Part shown: positions 47,101 to 61,191 of the stretch, in pieces | Layout: each line of letters starts with the position of its first letter | How positions within the stretch are numbered: the first letter of the stretch is position 1 | Assembly (NCBI GenBank): GCA_037833965.1 | Contig: AP031356.1 | Span: 1,076,501 to 1,140,500, forward strand | Origin: Marchantia polymorpha subsp. ruderalis | Taxonomy: Eukaryota > Streptophyta > Marchantiopsida > Marchantiales > Marchantiaceae | Direction: 5' to 3' | Length of the DNA stretch: 64,000 bases | Notes under the pieces: generated by a model | The model's input: only the letters and a program-made list of their open reading frames with translations | Database searches by the model: none | Told to the model about the DNA's origin: nothing | Position numbers and translations under genes: made by a program

Positions 47101-48134
47101 CAGAAGATCTTCGCATTAAAGAAAATATCCACCGTATCGAACGAGGATCAACATTTACAGATTTTTGGCAATTATACACTACCGAGTTTCCTCTCCTACT
47201 CTTTTTTCCCGGCAATGTACTGCATACCGTAAAATAACAAGGAGCAGCCTCAAGAGCGACGACGTGTCCACGTTTACACTTTCACGGAAAAGTATCATGT
47301 TTCAGAAACACAGAATTCTGCCATTTGCGAGCAGCGCAGCGCGTAGTAAATGATTCTGAAAAGGCGGGCCGATAACAATTCGAACCAAAACCGTTCAAAA
47401 TGAACAGTCGTTGTCTATCCGTTTCGCAAGGCAATTTCCTCCCTTTCCGCCCTGTACGAGTACACAATCACTACAGGCGCATCTACCCCGCGACTGCGTG
47501 TGACTGCAGTTTACATCCTACAAACCAACTCATCTGGCTCCATAGCGGCCGACAAATCTCGGGACTATATTCCACGAATTCAGCCACTCGATTCTGTCAA
47601 ATATGGCACGTTACGTCCTGACATCGATGACAAAGTCTGTACGTACGACTCGTTCCAGGCGTTTCCGATTAGGTCTGCCAATCCCGTACCGAGCATGGGT
47701 GAGAAAAATGTAGGAAGTACGACTCTACTCCGAACCTTCTCAGAGTAGACTACGCTTGTAAAAGTTTCTCCAGTTCGATCCAGGTGCTCACCTGGATGGA
47801 CACACGAGCGATGATCCACATACAAGAGGCGCTTCCATCGTTTCACCAGCTATTGAACCGACGATTTTGGCCAAAAGCATTCGAAAGAGATGAAAATTTG
47901 GTACGGAAGTCAGGATCCGCATGTACTGAACGAAACGAGATCCATGAGTGAGACTGTCAAAACATATCGAAGTTCGTGACGTATCCAAGTCCGTGTAGTC
48001 TGTGCGTGCAGACTATTCTTCGCTGAACTATACTATTCCCATCAAGAAAATTTACCAAATCATTCCACACAATGACAAACATTTTATTTCCACCGAAAAA
48101 GAATCAAACACACGAATGCTGAGCAAAGATCTTC

Positions 48135-48140
48135 TTTATT
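48135..48140 (-). terminator. Poly(A) signal of the PRP39 gene
   Basis: AATAAA on the minus strand, about 240 bases beyond the PRP39 stop codon, the best-placed canonical polyadenylation signal. A transcript ending some 20-30 bases further down would have a 3' UTR of roughly 270 bases. Plant signals are loose, so other sites may be used. Confidence 0.5.
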
Positions 48141-48380
48141 GCACATAACCTGAAACAAATTTTCTAAATCTCGATTTGCTGCATCCTGGGGCGATGTACA
48201 ATCTCATCCAAGTGGGCCACTGAAAAAGTGTTACTTCCGGCATTTTGAAGACACTAACTCCTTCGCAAAACAAGAAGGCAGTTTCCCACACTTTGGATAC
48301 CAATTTTGTCACGAACTGCTGTATAATCCTAGTTTCCTTGCTGCTACTGGGTAATGATGGTATCCACAAGAGTAGAGAGT

Positions 48381-51300
48381 CTAGTAGTAGCCAGCATAGT
48401 ATCCAGCTTGCTGAGCTGTGGGTGGCAACGGCTGAGGTGGAGCCGGGGGAGGAGGGGACCTGTAAGTGGGGGCACTTTGAGCGTATCCCGGCTGTTGAGG
48501 GAATTCCTGCAACCACAGAACCATTCAAATGTTTAATTCGAAAGATCTGGGAAAGAACACATCTAGGTGATGATAAATCGAGTCTTGTGGCAGCGGCCGT
48601 GGTAGAGCTCTTCTTCCGGTGCAGCGGGGGAATGAACAGGCCGACGCCCCAGTTACTCAGTGCGACGTAGACGTAGATAATAGTTGACCTCTCTGACAAA
48701 ACTCGTGGATAATGCTTTCAAAAAAGTGTGCCTAACCCACCACAGACCCAAAAGGTGCTCATACCGTGGAGTATGCCAAGACCATGCCGTGCATACTCTG
48801 CAAATCACCATCCACCATTGTTCCACCCGTTCACCTCCTGCTGGAAATACGACAACCCATGCAAGAGATTAAGGGACTGGTGACCTACTCCCTTCCCCGG
48901 AGAGTTTGGGCGTGGCATACATGACATGAGGATCGCACATAAATGGCTAATGACCGACGATCAACCACAGTATATTCTAAACAGCGTACCTGTGGAGGAT
49001 AGCCTTGATATCCACCGTAACCAGCTGGTTGCTGAGGAGGTGGCTGCTGCTGAGGTGGCCCGTAAGCGGCATATCCGCCATATCCTCCATATCCACCCTG
49101 TACATCCTACAACATCGAGATGCTCAAGTCAGAAATTTAACACATAACTCAAGCACGGAATCATTTACAACATCCTCAAAACGAACGGCAAACAGCTAGA
49201 AGTACTCGATGGACACCAACCTGCTGACCCCCGTAGCCTGGATTCCACTGTTGCGGTTGCACTGGTGGGGCCTGGGGTGGAGGTTGCCAGCCTTGGGGCT
49301 GCTGGGCATATCCTTGAGGACCATAACCTCCGCCCCATTGCACTTGCCCATTTGCGTATGCTGGAGGTGCAGGTGCTGGAGACGCTACGGTGTGTGCTCC
49401 TGCGTAGGGCTTGTGAACTTTAGCCCGTTCTGCGACACTACCGCTCTCGGGAGAAGGCCTTTTCTTAGATTCGGAAGATGACTTTCGCGGGGGAAACAAT
49501 GTCTTGTGCCTTTGCTCGGCCTTCTTGACAGTAGCGACGTCACCGAACAGATCTACGAGCTGCAATTTCAAGTAGTGCTCACACTAATCAGTAGAGTAAA
49601 ATCACGCGATCAAACTGAACATAACTATGGTTCAGACATAACACATGCAGTCCACTAACTAAATATTCACGTGACAACCAACGCCAAGAAGTATGCAGAA
49701 GACCTCACCTCTAGGTAGATACTTGAAAGCTCCTCACGATCAGCGGCACTCAAACCTTGCGAACCATCAGGTCTGAACGGAGCTGTGGCTTGTTCTACAA
49801 GAGAGTCCAGGCGTGGAACCCGCTTCTCGCCAGCGTGGATAGATTCGAAATGAATCACCGCCTGCAAGACCGAGCCAGATGTGTCAACCAGCGGCTCCTC
49901 CATGCTCCACATTCACCATACTATAATATCTGAGTTTCCAATAAGTTCTTGACAAAGATGAACTACGTTGATGTGTTTAAGGTTCACCGAGTAGAGTCGA
50001 CTTTACCTCCCATAGAACTTTCGACGTAGGCAAGTGCGACACAGCTTCCATGTAAACTTCCCGCGCTTGATCTGTCCTTCCAATGATCTGAGAGCCACAA
50101 TCTCAACAGTTCAGGCCTCAGATACAGGTAAATAGAATGGTGGAAGCAAAAACGACATCACGCATTGAATCATAATTTTGAACGTCATTACCTGATCAAG
50201 AAAACGCGCGTATTGGATGTAGAGCAAGGGTAGGGCCCTAGATTCCTCTTTAGCCTTCTCTGCCTCAATGGCAGAAACAAACAGAGATGTTGCAGCCTCA
50301 GGATTACCCTGCACATTCCGCAAAACACATCATTAATGACATGATACATGTTAGAAAATAGCCATTGCATTTTATTTTATAAACTCCGTCGTGCGACACT
50401 GTACAACTTATAACAGAGAGCCAGATTACTCCCAACTAGTTGAGACTTTAAAGTATGTTGGATTGATCCAACATACCGAAAACCCAGGGTGGGCTTCTCA
50501 CCTGTCTGTGTTCAAAGTTGGCGTGCTTTATTACCGCCTCCAATAGTCCAGGAGCAAGGTCAGAACTCAAAAGCTCATACTCCGCACGTGCACCCTTAAT
50601 GTCGCCTTGAAACTCTTTGAATCTGGCAGCGAACAGGTGAATTTCAGGCCGCCTCTGCAAGTAACGGACGACAAGGTTATATCACAGCAACGACAACTGT
50701 ACGTGTTACTGGAACCCGATAATGATTGCTGCCAGTCTACCCTTAATATCTAATTCACTTCGGGAGAAAGTATCTTAAAACCCCCGCGTAACAGCAACAA
50801 AAAAAAAGTTGGAGTCGAGTTGATGCGTCGAACAGAAACGGAGAATCAAATTCCTACCTTAACAAAGATTTCGGTGGATCGTGTAAGAGCGTCCGCGGCA
50901 GCCTCCATATTTCCTTCCTCCTCCATTCGCTGAACGTACCTGATCCAGTACTCGGGGTAGTTCGCGCACGCTATAAGACACCTTTCGTAGAGTTTGACAA
51001 CCTGACAGAAAACGCAATATTCCGTTAGCTACTACTGCAAGAAACCAGGCATGGTGAGTCCGGCTTGTAATTCATGAAGGCATCAAAAAGGCTTGTTACT
51101 TGACGAAGATCCAGACGCGAGGGAAATTATTTGAGTCTACTCCCATTGCAGCTGTAGAGACAGCGAAGATATGTGTTGCTGCGGTAAGGGGCCTTGGAAG
51201 AACATGACGATGAAACAACATCACAAAACCACAGCCTGAAAGTTGAACGACAGAATCTGGGTGAACGGTACAACAAGGGGATGAATACACACCCACGATG

Positions 51301-54300
51301 GGGGATGACCGGAGGTTAGGATTAGGCATGAAGATACGTAGACACTGACCTTCTCGGTGTCGCCTTCCTTCTCAATGAACTCGAGGTACCTGTGCCAATT
51401 TCCGAGCTGCATGTCATCAAGGGGCTTCACGTGAAAATACGGCCTTCTGATGGCTGTCTCAAAGTCGCGGATTTTGGCGTCCCAGTCTTTCGCTTTCTTG
51501 TAAAGCGCCTCTCGGACTCCGATGAACTTTTCGAGGTCTTCCGTTTCGGTGGACTTCTCAAGTTTTGGTGCCTCTGTATCTCCAGGAGGTGCCTCAACTC
51601 CATCCTCCGCGGCAGCGGTCTCAACAGTCGAGGAAGCAGCGATAGCAGCTTCTGCGGCTTCATCCGCACTTCGCAACTCGGAGATCGGTCTGCTGCTCGC
51701 GATTTGCTTGAAGCTGCAAAATTAGTAATCAAGTTGAGTCAATACTCTCCTCATCTCCAGACTTAAAATAAGATAGAGTGGAAAGAAAAAAATGAAAGAA
51801 ATCCCCCAGCTTGACAGCTAGTTCACAATGCCACATCATCACCACAATGCAAGACTTTTAGATAACCGCTAGACGCGACGTGCAATGGGCAGGGCAGCAC
51901 TGAACCCAGTGAAAGATTACGGGTAACTCGTCAAGCTGGAAGATAACGCACAGAAGTGTAGATGAACTACCTGTTGTAGTAACGGTCCAGCTGATGGAGG
52001 GAAATTTGTACAATACGAGTGTACAGCTGCGCCAGTCTGCTCCACTCCTGTTGTGTATACTCGAAATCGATGTACTTATCCCACAGAAGATGTGACAGAT
52101 AGTCGGTCCCTACGTAAGTAATCCCTCTCTCAAATAACCTGACACACATAATCCAGAAACTTATCTCAACACATGAAGACGTGTGGAGCCCTAACCCTGG
52201 GGAAAGTAGTTACACTCACAAGATTAGATTAGACCCGATCAGGAAGGAAAAGCGTTGGATGAGAAGGACAAAATTTCAGTGGAACTTGCTTTCAGATGTC
52301 TAAACACAAGCACAAATGCTCTGCATTTACCTTCCTGCCAAACACTACGTCCGCGACATGGAGCGGCGTTCAGAGGCCCTCTCTTGCCCTCAATTGGACC
52401 CGATCTTCCACAGCAGCATTTGGACGCAAGTTCAGTTGTGAAATTCGCATTCCCCTCAACGAATCAAGTACTAAAACGTACAACACACAAAGTAGGGTCT
52501 TGCCTACTCCTAGAAGCTCAGAGCAGAATACACAACTGATAAAACAAGGGAAGTTGGACCACCCAGCAAAAGGAATGTGAGGTGTTCGCTCTATCAGCTG
52601 GTTATAGTTTTCTTCTCTAATGACGCGTTAAAATTTGGATTCTTATTATCCTAAGTTTGGGCAAACCGTTCCGCCAATAAGTGCTTTTCTCTGTTAGAGA
52701 AGGCATTAGAGCAGGATGGAAGCTGCAGCACGGCCAGACAAGGGTCAGAAGGAAAATGGCATAATTGAAGCTCCAATGACTGCGAACGATTCTTTTCACG
52801 CGGCAAAGGACGGTAGTGCAGGAGCTGCTGCAGAAACCCTACTGTTAAAGGCACGTAATTCATCCACTGCTTATGGTAGAAAGTCACTCCCGGTCATACC
52901 TGCGTATTTCTTCCGGGTCTTCGATTTTCTCCATCGCGTAAGAACAATAGTGCATCCAAATGTCCACGGAGTACGTCACGGCTCTCACTGCTCGCTCATA
53001 CACCTCGACGATCTTCTCAGGCGTCCCCAATCTTGCTTCATGGTCCGCGTACTTCTTCCAGTATCCGTAGCAGAGAGGAAACTCCCCCAAAAACGAGTCG
53101 TAAACTTTCCGTATCTTCAAGATGTTCTCCTGAAAAGACAGTATAATAACAGATGAGAAAGACGTCATCTTCTATGAAACTCTGCAATGGGGATAAAACA
53201 GTAGCGGTCTACACCCTTCCTAGTGTCTAATGCCTGATATGAAATGAGAATCCACTCATTCTTTCCTGGGACTGAACTACACTCAAAGCTTCCTGCCTTT
53301 CACAAGCAGGTCGAAGATGAAGAACACTTCAAACCATAACTGTTGAAAGAAGTCATTCGTTAGATATGCCTGGACATCCGGACAGATAAACACTTCAAAT
53401 ACGGAAAATCAGTCGAGATAGATAGACGGGAAAATCGAACTTACAAGCTTCTCTGTCTCCTGGATGAGAAGGGTCCACGCATTGAAGTCCAATGAATTCG
53501 CCTTCACTACCGCCCATAGTCGGTCCTCTTCGGTGGTAGGAGCTGCACAATTTGAACCGCCCGGGTAAGAAGATCATTTCAGACGCAACACACGCATTGC
53601 AGTAAAAGGGGCGAGGAATGCACTTCGCTGGTTCAGGATCAAAATACAAAGAACTTAAAACCTTCCAAGCGTGAACAGAGAGATTCACGATTGGAAAAAA
53701 ATTCAAAATTTTCAAAACTTGGAAGTCGACACAGCGCAGAAAACAGACTGACGACGTCGCGGAGATCTCCTAAGCACCTGTTGACTGTTTCAAATGTTCT
53801 CCTAACAAGTTGAAGGCATAAAACGCACGAGAGTGGGATCTTGTCTACGAAAACATGCGCGTGGATTGTATCCATGCGCCACTGGGGATGACGAGGAACA
53901 AATTCCTAACTTCCAAGTACAATAGACTGCAGCTGGAGTAGTAATCGGCCCAAAGAATTGAGCACAGCACAGAGCAAACTCCAAAGAATGAATTTTGTCA
54001 TTACTTATCTCAAGTGAAAGTTTTCACAACAAAGTTTGTGAAGTTGTTTAAGATCCGACATCTACTAACCTGACGTAGTCACCATTTGGCTTTGAAAAGC
54101 CCTCATACTAACACAGAGCAAGAGAAAGGGGGTGCCAATCCAGTGCGACAAATTTTGGTTGCGACACAGAGTCCAAGTCTACTGTATAGCATGCACAAAT
54201 TAATAGACTTGCCGCTAGACAGAAATCTAACGTCCGCCTTCCCAACTTGGCTCTAGACGTTCGACAGTCCTCAGAGGCAAGGTTCGTTCAAAACTTCTTT

Positions 54301-54514
54301 CAAAAACTTTCCAGTATTGTGAAGTATTCTTACCGGGCTCTTCCGGTGCTGGTAACTCCTCTGGGCTGATCTCGACAGGCTCGGCACTTCCGTTTGCCTC
54401 TCCACCATGTTCAGGGGAGCCTTTCTTGGCGATATCAACCATGGCCGCGTCCTCCATTGGCTCATCGGCTACGGCCATTTCCACATGCTGCTCCGCAAAC
54501 TCTTGATCTCCCAT
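48381..54514 (-). CDS. PRP39: Pre-mRNA-processing factor 39 (U1 snRNP-associated), 13 exons, 753 aa
   Basis: PRP39 is a nuclear splicing factor made of HAT (half-a-TPR) helical repeats. It joins the U1 snRNP and helps 5' splice-site recognition. Coding exons in order are 54514-54334, 53542-53445, 53129-52900, 52138-51971, 51713-51350, 51001-50858, 50654-50502, 50308-50192, 50087-50007, 49861-49709, 49559-49221, 49097-48990 and 48506-48381 (TAG at 48383-48381). All twelve introns are GT-AG and the joined frame stays open for 2,262 bases. Residues 1-70 are acidic and poorly conserved. HAT repeats cover about 75-560, with [72 protein letters not shown] and [41 protein letters not shown] segment follows, and residues 590-753 are low-complexity Gly/Tyr/Pro/Gln. 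Plant homologues share this layout. The start is the first ATG after an in-frame TAG 33 bases upstream. It appears intact. Confidence 0.97.
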
Positions 54515-55320
54515 ACTACTTAAACTGCTTGAAGGAGGAAACGGCTATTAGCAACTCGTGTGTACCACCAGCAGTCTCGATAAAACCACTTGGCAGGTGA
54601 GACGGACGATAACAGGGGGTAAATCTTGGCAGAAAAGGATGAATAGCAGCTCAGACACCTTCCTCTCACATGAGAAACAGCGGGCCTTCGAACTCGACAC
54701 TCGGAAAGCGAGGACAAGTCTTGCGACGTAGAACTAAAAAGCGTTGTGAGACATTGACGGCAGGAAAAGGAAACCCACCAAGAAAGCACCGCTGAGAGAG
54801 TGAAGGCGAGGGAAGATTTCGAAAACACTCAGAATCAAGCGCGCGTGCGAGCCAGCGGGGGCAAGGAAAGGTGATAGCGTCGTCGTGAGAGCGGGCGAGG
54901 GACGTCGGGCGAGGAGAGACGAGACGAGAGGAGGGCAGGAAGCGAGAGCTCCAGGAGATCACGAGGCTGGGTCGGTGGCGGGGTGAGAAGTGAGGGAACC
55001 TGGCAGGGAAAATTAGGTCTTGAGAAGAGTCACCCCGCCACTTCGCACTCTCAGTTACCGCCCCACTCCGATGAGGTGGACACCTCCTGCTGCTGCTGAT
55101 GACTGACTGCTCTCGGCCTACTGCACCGCATCCACGCCACCGCCTCCTCTTCTACTTCTTGCTCTCTACCGCATCTGAATCTAACGTGGTTGGCCGTCCC
55201 GTCGGCTAGTTTCTTGGCCGGCTTTCCTCCTCTGTCCACAATGCCTCTCTTCTCCCTCTCTCTAGTTTGAGACGTTCCGCCGCTTCTTTCCTCACCACCA
55301 AGTCCGATCATGGATCATAA
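54515..55320 (-). promoter_or_regulatory. Putative PRP39 5' leader and promoter, with two short upstream ORFs
   Basis: On the minus strand this 800-base GC-richer region is pyrimidine-rich, with CTCGTCTCGTCTCTCCTC-like runs at about 54.9 kb, as in many plant leaders. No TATA box is obvious. If the leader extends this far it holds a 7-codon upstream ORF at 54754-54734 and a bare start-stop (ATG TGA) at 54671-54666. The transcription start, and a possible leader intron ending at a CAG near the ATG, cannot be placed from sequence alone. The sharp fall to AT-rich DNA at about 55.32 kb probably marks its outer limit. Confidence 0.4.
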
Positions 55321-58300
55321 TCGGACAAAAGTTGATGCTTTGGCATCTTTCCTATTCTTCGCCTTCTTTGCAATCTCCCTCACTTCATCGTTACAAGAAT
55401 AAGAGTATAATTTGACTGCAACATCTTTTTTCACACTCAGTTGAAATGGCGATCTGACTGCATCAACAAAAAGTCTACAAACTTCACAGCTTCAAGAAGA
55501 AGAATCAAATTATACTCTTCAACTTTCCTTTGTAGATTTGAAATGTAAATTATTTCAAATATAGTTTTCGTTGGTACAATTATCAAAACAAAATTCTACT
55601 TCTCTTCATCTTAGATTTAGTTTGCACACTAGTCACCCCCTAAGTAATCATCACGTACGTATCATTTTTCCAAAAAAATCATGATTTGAGTTTATTCAGT
55701 TCAACATATCGTGAATTTTCATTTGGCATGAAGGTTCTTGCTTTTAGTTTTCAAAAATCTCATTCCACACAATACTTCATAACAATTCAAATATTTTTTT
55801 AAGATCATTGAATTTTTCATTTGACTCTTCTTGAACTACAAAGCAAAACAATTGATACTCTACCTCTACTACAAATTGCTTCTAGAGCGACTCGAATATC
55901 TTGATATAAAATACAACAATCTTAAAAGATAAAAATGTCATCATCATCCACATTATTAAGCAAATATCATTATTTTCAAAAGCTATTCACCGTTTTCCAA
56001 AATTACAGTTGCAAATATATCATTATTTTCATCGTCAACATAAACAAATTCTTCAAGCTCTTTTTGACTTCAAAAAGTTTGAAGTTGCAATAGCATGTGC
56101 AACGTATATCATCTTGTTAAATGCTTTATGTCAACTTCTATTTTAATTATTTTTGCTTTCACATATGAAGTTTTGATAGAGCTTGATGGCACATATTGTC
56201 AAGCTTTTTTGACATAAATTGCAGCATCGATCAAGTGAATTGAATTTCCGTATGCAATTCCATCAGCAATGTGTCATCATTTCTATACCTTTGTACAATT
56301 GAAGTTTTGTGTCCTCTATCTGTTCACAAAAGTCAAAAACATACTTCAAATTGAAATATTTCAACATCTTCTTTTAAGTTTAATTATGCACATATAGTAG
56401 TATTGTTTTTCATTTTCACAGTTTAAGGGAAGAATATTATACTAATATTGTTAAGTCCATACAACTCAAAGTCTCTAGGCATTGTCAAATATTCGACTAG
56501 TTTTGTTCATTGACTGAAAAAAAAAAACCTTTGTTAAACTACTTACAATACACTTTCAACTTATATCCAAACTTCCGCTTCATTGAATTACAAAACATAT
56601 CATTGGCTATCCTTGATACATGCATGTGATTTTGATTTGACTTGGCACAAACAATAAGAGAAATTTGATTATTGGATTTTTTTTCTTTCCTCTAGTTGTT
56701 TGTATGTAGTAATCCAACGCTCTAACGTGGACCTAGCTAGTAATAAGAACAAGCAGATACTCTTCATATTGGACATATTTTTATATCATATTGATTTGTA
56801 AAGTCTTAATATTAAGCAATTCAAAATCAGATTTGTTGATTTCAGTATCACTTCATATAGCATCATCTTTTCCAACCTTTTGTGCAGTTTCAATCGACTT
56901 AATCATTGCCAAGAAGATTGAAATCAATTTATAACAATTGATAAACTAGATGCAATATTTGTTGATTTGACAATGACAAAAAATGTTGATGATGAAAGAT
57001 GATGGAACAGTGAAATATGCACAACGCATGTTGTCATTCCATACATAAATCATGTCTTGAAATTTGAAAAACTACCAAAAAATTATCAAAAAATCTTCTT
57101 AATACATGAAGATGTATCGACTTTTCAATGATATTTCATGATCGTGATTCATTAAAATGTTGTTAGTTTGGTTTTTCTAACATTGAATTTATGCATGATT
57201 GCTATATTTTCTTGTACTGTTTATATTAACAAAATTTTAACATTTTTTATATATTTTAATCTTTAAAATACATTCCAATTCAATTTCTTCAACATTGCAG
57301 TTTTTTTATAATATTTGGGACTCCTTTAAGACTTCTTTATTAAATGAAATTTTTGTATGATTCTTATGATTCAATCAATCGAGAAGTTAATATCCTAAGT
57401 GTGAACAATCTTTGTAGGTTCAAGTTTTGTACTTATAAAACAAAAATAATTGTATTGCAATATGAATATAAATTCAGAAATATGTGCAAAAGTTAAAAAT
57501 ATATACTTTTCTAATATTATAAATTTTTATGATTAAGTTGACTTATTGTGTATTTTATGTCAATCATAATATTGCAATTAATTTCTAAACAGTAAGTATT
57601 GTTGTGTTTGGTCATTCCGATGTCGTTTGCTTTTTTCAATACTCGACATATACATCATAATACTTAATATATTAAGAATATACAATTCATATAATTGTTT
57701 AGAAAAGAACGATAGATCATTAGCCCAACATACATAATTATTTGTTATCATCATTGTTTCAAACATATATAAACAAAGTTAATTTGTATAATGTGATCAT
57801 GTTTATTCCAATCTATATTTTGTATCTAAGGTGATAACACATAATATATATCATTGTACATATTTGTAAGTATAGCAAAAAATTTGATTTTTGACATAGC
57901 ATGATATTCAAAGTCTTTTTGAACTTTTGTTATTTGCAAAAACGTATACAAGTACACGAAGTTAATATGTCAATTAAATGTAAATATGATATTTTTTATA
58001 TATATGTATATCCTCATTGGAATTGTCTAAACTCTATTTATTTCTTCTTATTTTTAACATCATTTTTCAACATTCATTAGTTACGTCTATACAATAAATT
58101 TATTGCACATTTAAAAATATGTTCACATATGTTGCATTGTTGACCAATTTTTATTTTTTTATACATCTACAATTTGATTATTAAACTAACCATGTATTAT
58201 TTGTTGCTTGCATGTTTTAATTTACAAAATAAATAAAAGAGCAAGGTTTAAGATTCACTTAAGATTTTAAAGACACTCACAAAACTTTGATATCACTCAT

Positions 58301-61147
58301 TGTGATATAATCTAAATTTTCTTCTATTGATTTTATTTTTAAATTTTATTCGATGTTTTACATCTATAGTAATTTTCTTTTAATTTGTAGCTTGCATTTT
58401 TTGGATTGAAAAAAATAATATAAAAACAAATAAATTATACAAAATCAACATAACATGTAATGCATAGAACTTACTTACATTTGCTCAAGAAAATTTTATG
58501 ATGTTTATTAATACATAGAAAAGTAGTTTGAAACATTAATAGATTGTTAACATATGAATATAATAATTTATATCTATTATATAGACGAAAATATTGCTAG
58601 AAAAAATTGATATTATTAAAAAAGTATGTTAAAATATCTGGATATCTGTGAGAAATAAATAAAAATGTATGTAAAGCATATTCAGAAATAATTAATCAAT
58701 AAAATATTTGATTATTTTCCTTAATTATCACATTTATCTTTATGTTGAAATTTACTAATTGTATATATATAATACTTTAAACATACATATTTTCACTAAC
58801 TCATAAACTAATTACACTTAGAATCTAGTGTGTTATCTGATATATGTTGTTATTTTTAATCTAGATAATAAAATACTGAATTATTTCACTTTAATTATCC
58901 AGTCACATATATTATAATACATCCAATTGTATTTATTGTTCAAAACTCCAACATCACATTTCAATATGAAATTATTAAATTTTTGCAATAACCAATTTTA
59001 AAGTCAACTAAATCTATAGTTTTCAAATTTAAAATTTTATTTATTATGTGTTTATCAATAAAGAAGATTCAGATATCATATCTATTTTAATTATTAGATT
59101 GTAAATTTTCAAGTATCATAAAAATTTCAAAATAGTTGATAATCACATGTGTAAAATCTAAGATGGTACCAGTTTTAATACAATGTGAACTTCTTCAATA
59201 TAACATGCAACTTTCTAAGTATTGTATTACTTGTTGAAAATTTAAACTGTCAACATTTCCAATTGATAATGATTATCATGTAGCTATCATTCCATTCATA
59301 ATGACAATCAATCATATTCAACACGTGTTAAATTTAAAATCTGTTCAACTTTTTCAATTACTTGTAGTCTAGTTGCAATTTTATACTAATTATTTTACTA
59401 CTAACTAACTCGTTGAGTTTTTCCTATGTAGGCGAGTTATAATTTGTTGAAATATTTATACTTTTAATCAAATTTGAGATTAAAAAGTTTTTTTTTAGCG
59501 TTAGATGTATTGACTATTTTTCTTCTGCTTTCAATATATTAATCATTATAGAAGAAAAGATATGAAATTACCATTACGTATCTTATTTTAAAATTAATGT
59601 TTAAATCTTTTAACCTTTCTTTATTATAATTTGTTTCAAATAATATCTTATCAATTAAAAATTTTTTTTAAAGTAATTTACTAATACTTTTGTGTAATTT
59701 TGCTATATACATTCAATTGATATGAATTTATTCATTTAATGAAAAAGCAAGGTCTCAACATGATATTTGTGTTTCTACTTTTTTTTATAACATGTTTCAA
59801 TTAATAAAAAAATAAATAATTTTGAATTTACAATAGTTATTTATTTAATATATTGGTATTACAAATTATTATTTTTAAGAACTGACAAATGCAAAGAATT
59901 CAATAGTATGTTCAATTTTATAATAATTTCAATGATTATAACCCTATAATTGAAAGTTTATGCCTCAAGTGTAGATAAGATTTACTAAAAAAAATACATT
60001 CAAATTTCAAAAAATATAATTGATTGAAAAGCTAAAAGTTTAAATAAAATCATAGACTAAAATAGATGCAGAAAAGTTGAAAGAGATATTTTTTCTCTAT
60101 GTCAAAGACCTCTTTCATATTGCACAAAACTTCCATGCACTAAAATTTCAACTATTAATTTGCTGTTGTAAATACATATTACATCTATTCCAACAGGATG
60201 ACCATGGAATTAAATTTCTATATTTTTAATTTTAATTTTAAAATTTCTGATTTTTTAATGTATTTATGAGATATTGCAAACTCAGTTTTATTATAGATAT
60301 GCTTGGATTATACAATTCGGTAATTAAATATTTTTTAATATAATCATCATTCAATGCAAGATAATATTGGAATATTACAACAAGCATGGCTAATTTATGT
60401 GAAGATTTGAGTTGTAAATTGAATTAAGATGTAATTAAAAATATGATATAAATTTTTATATTAAATAATTTTTTATAAATGAAGTCAGATGACAAATAAA
60501 ATAATTAAAATAATTTGTACGTTTTGTAAACAAAAGCAAGTTCTTTAAATTTTCCAACATCTCAACAATAAAGACTGATATATTCATTTCACGTATTGAA
60601 AAGAAACAAATTCTATCTTTTCAACTTGTTAGTATCAGATAATAATATCAAAAAAACAAATCTTATTGTTTAATAATTAAATATATTTGACAGAGAAGTA
60701 ATTGCTTCAAACTTTAGATACATAAATCTTAAATTTTCCATGAGATGTATAGAGAATGACAAATTTCAGAAACTTTATTTTAATTTTCAAAATTTTTTTA
60801 TATTTATTTTAGTTGTTAATCATATATTTTATATTATAATAAAAATTTCATTTCAAAATTTAAAGATTTGAATTTACTCTTCGATTAATATATCTATAAG
60901 TCTATTGACTTCTTATTTCAATTTTAAGTTTTTTCATATATGCATATCCATGTTAAATTTGGTTTTTCCTAAGAATTGAATTAGGAAATAAGAAAAAGTT
61001 TCAATTGTATGCTAACATAGATTCAAGACAATATTTCTTTGAGCTTTAAGTAAACATCAATTCACAAGCATTATCTATTGAAAAGATTACAATGAGCCAT
61101 CGATCATCATAACCAACAGTATTGACTGATGTCAATTAACATGTATG

Positions 61148-61191
<44 letters not shown>

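Larger units (their letters stand above)
39114..48130. other. Intergenic stretch, no gene supported
   Basis: About 9 kb with GC-richer islands at 39.4-40.1, 45.2-46.1 and 47.2-48.0 kb separated by AT-rich DNA. The longest frames (139 codons at 39450-39869 and 118 codons at 45355-45711, both plus) lie in the islands. The second ends in an ACTC repeat. Neither shows a domain I recognise. A short peptide-like stretch near 42680-42785 (plus) could be an exon relic but was not identifiable. The right end runs into the 3' end of PRP39 on the minus strand. Confidence 0.5.

Noticed and set aside
48136..48699. 187-codon minus frame at the 3' end of PRP39
   Set aside because: It overlaps the last exon in a different frame from the one that gives the conserved Tyr/Pro/Gln-rich tail and splices correctly.
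51392..51766. 124-codon plus frame
   Set aside because: It is antisense to PRP39 exon 5 and explained by that exon's codon composition.
52716..53156. 146-codon plus frame inside the PRP39 locus
   Set aside because: It lies antisense to PRP39 intron 3 and exon 3. The minus-strand exon is strongly supported, so this is a shadow.
55800..57100. Possible copia-type reverse transcriptase because of a Tyr-Val-Asp-Asp on the minus strand near 56.0 kb
   Set aside because: The residues around the motif do not fit the family, stops surround it, and no integrase or RNase H motif was found nearby.
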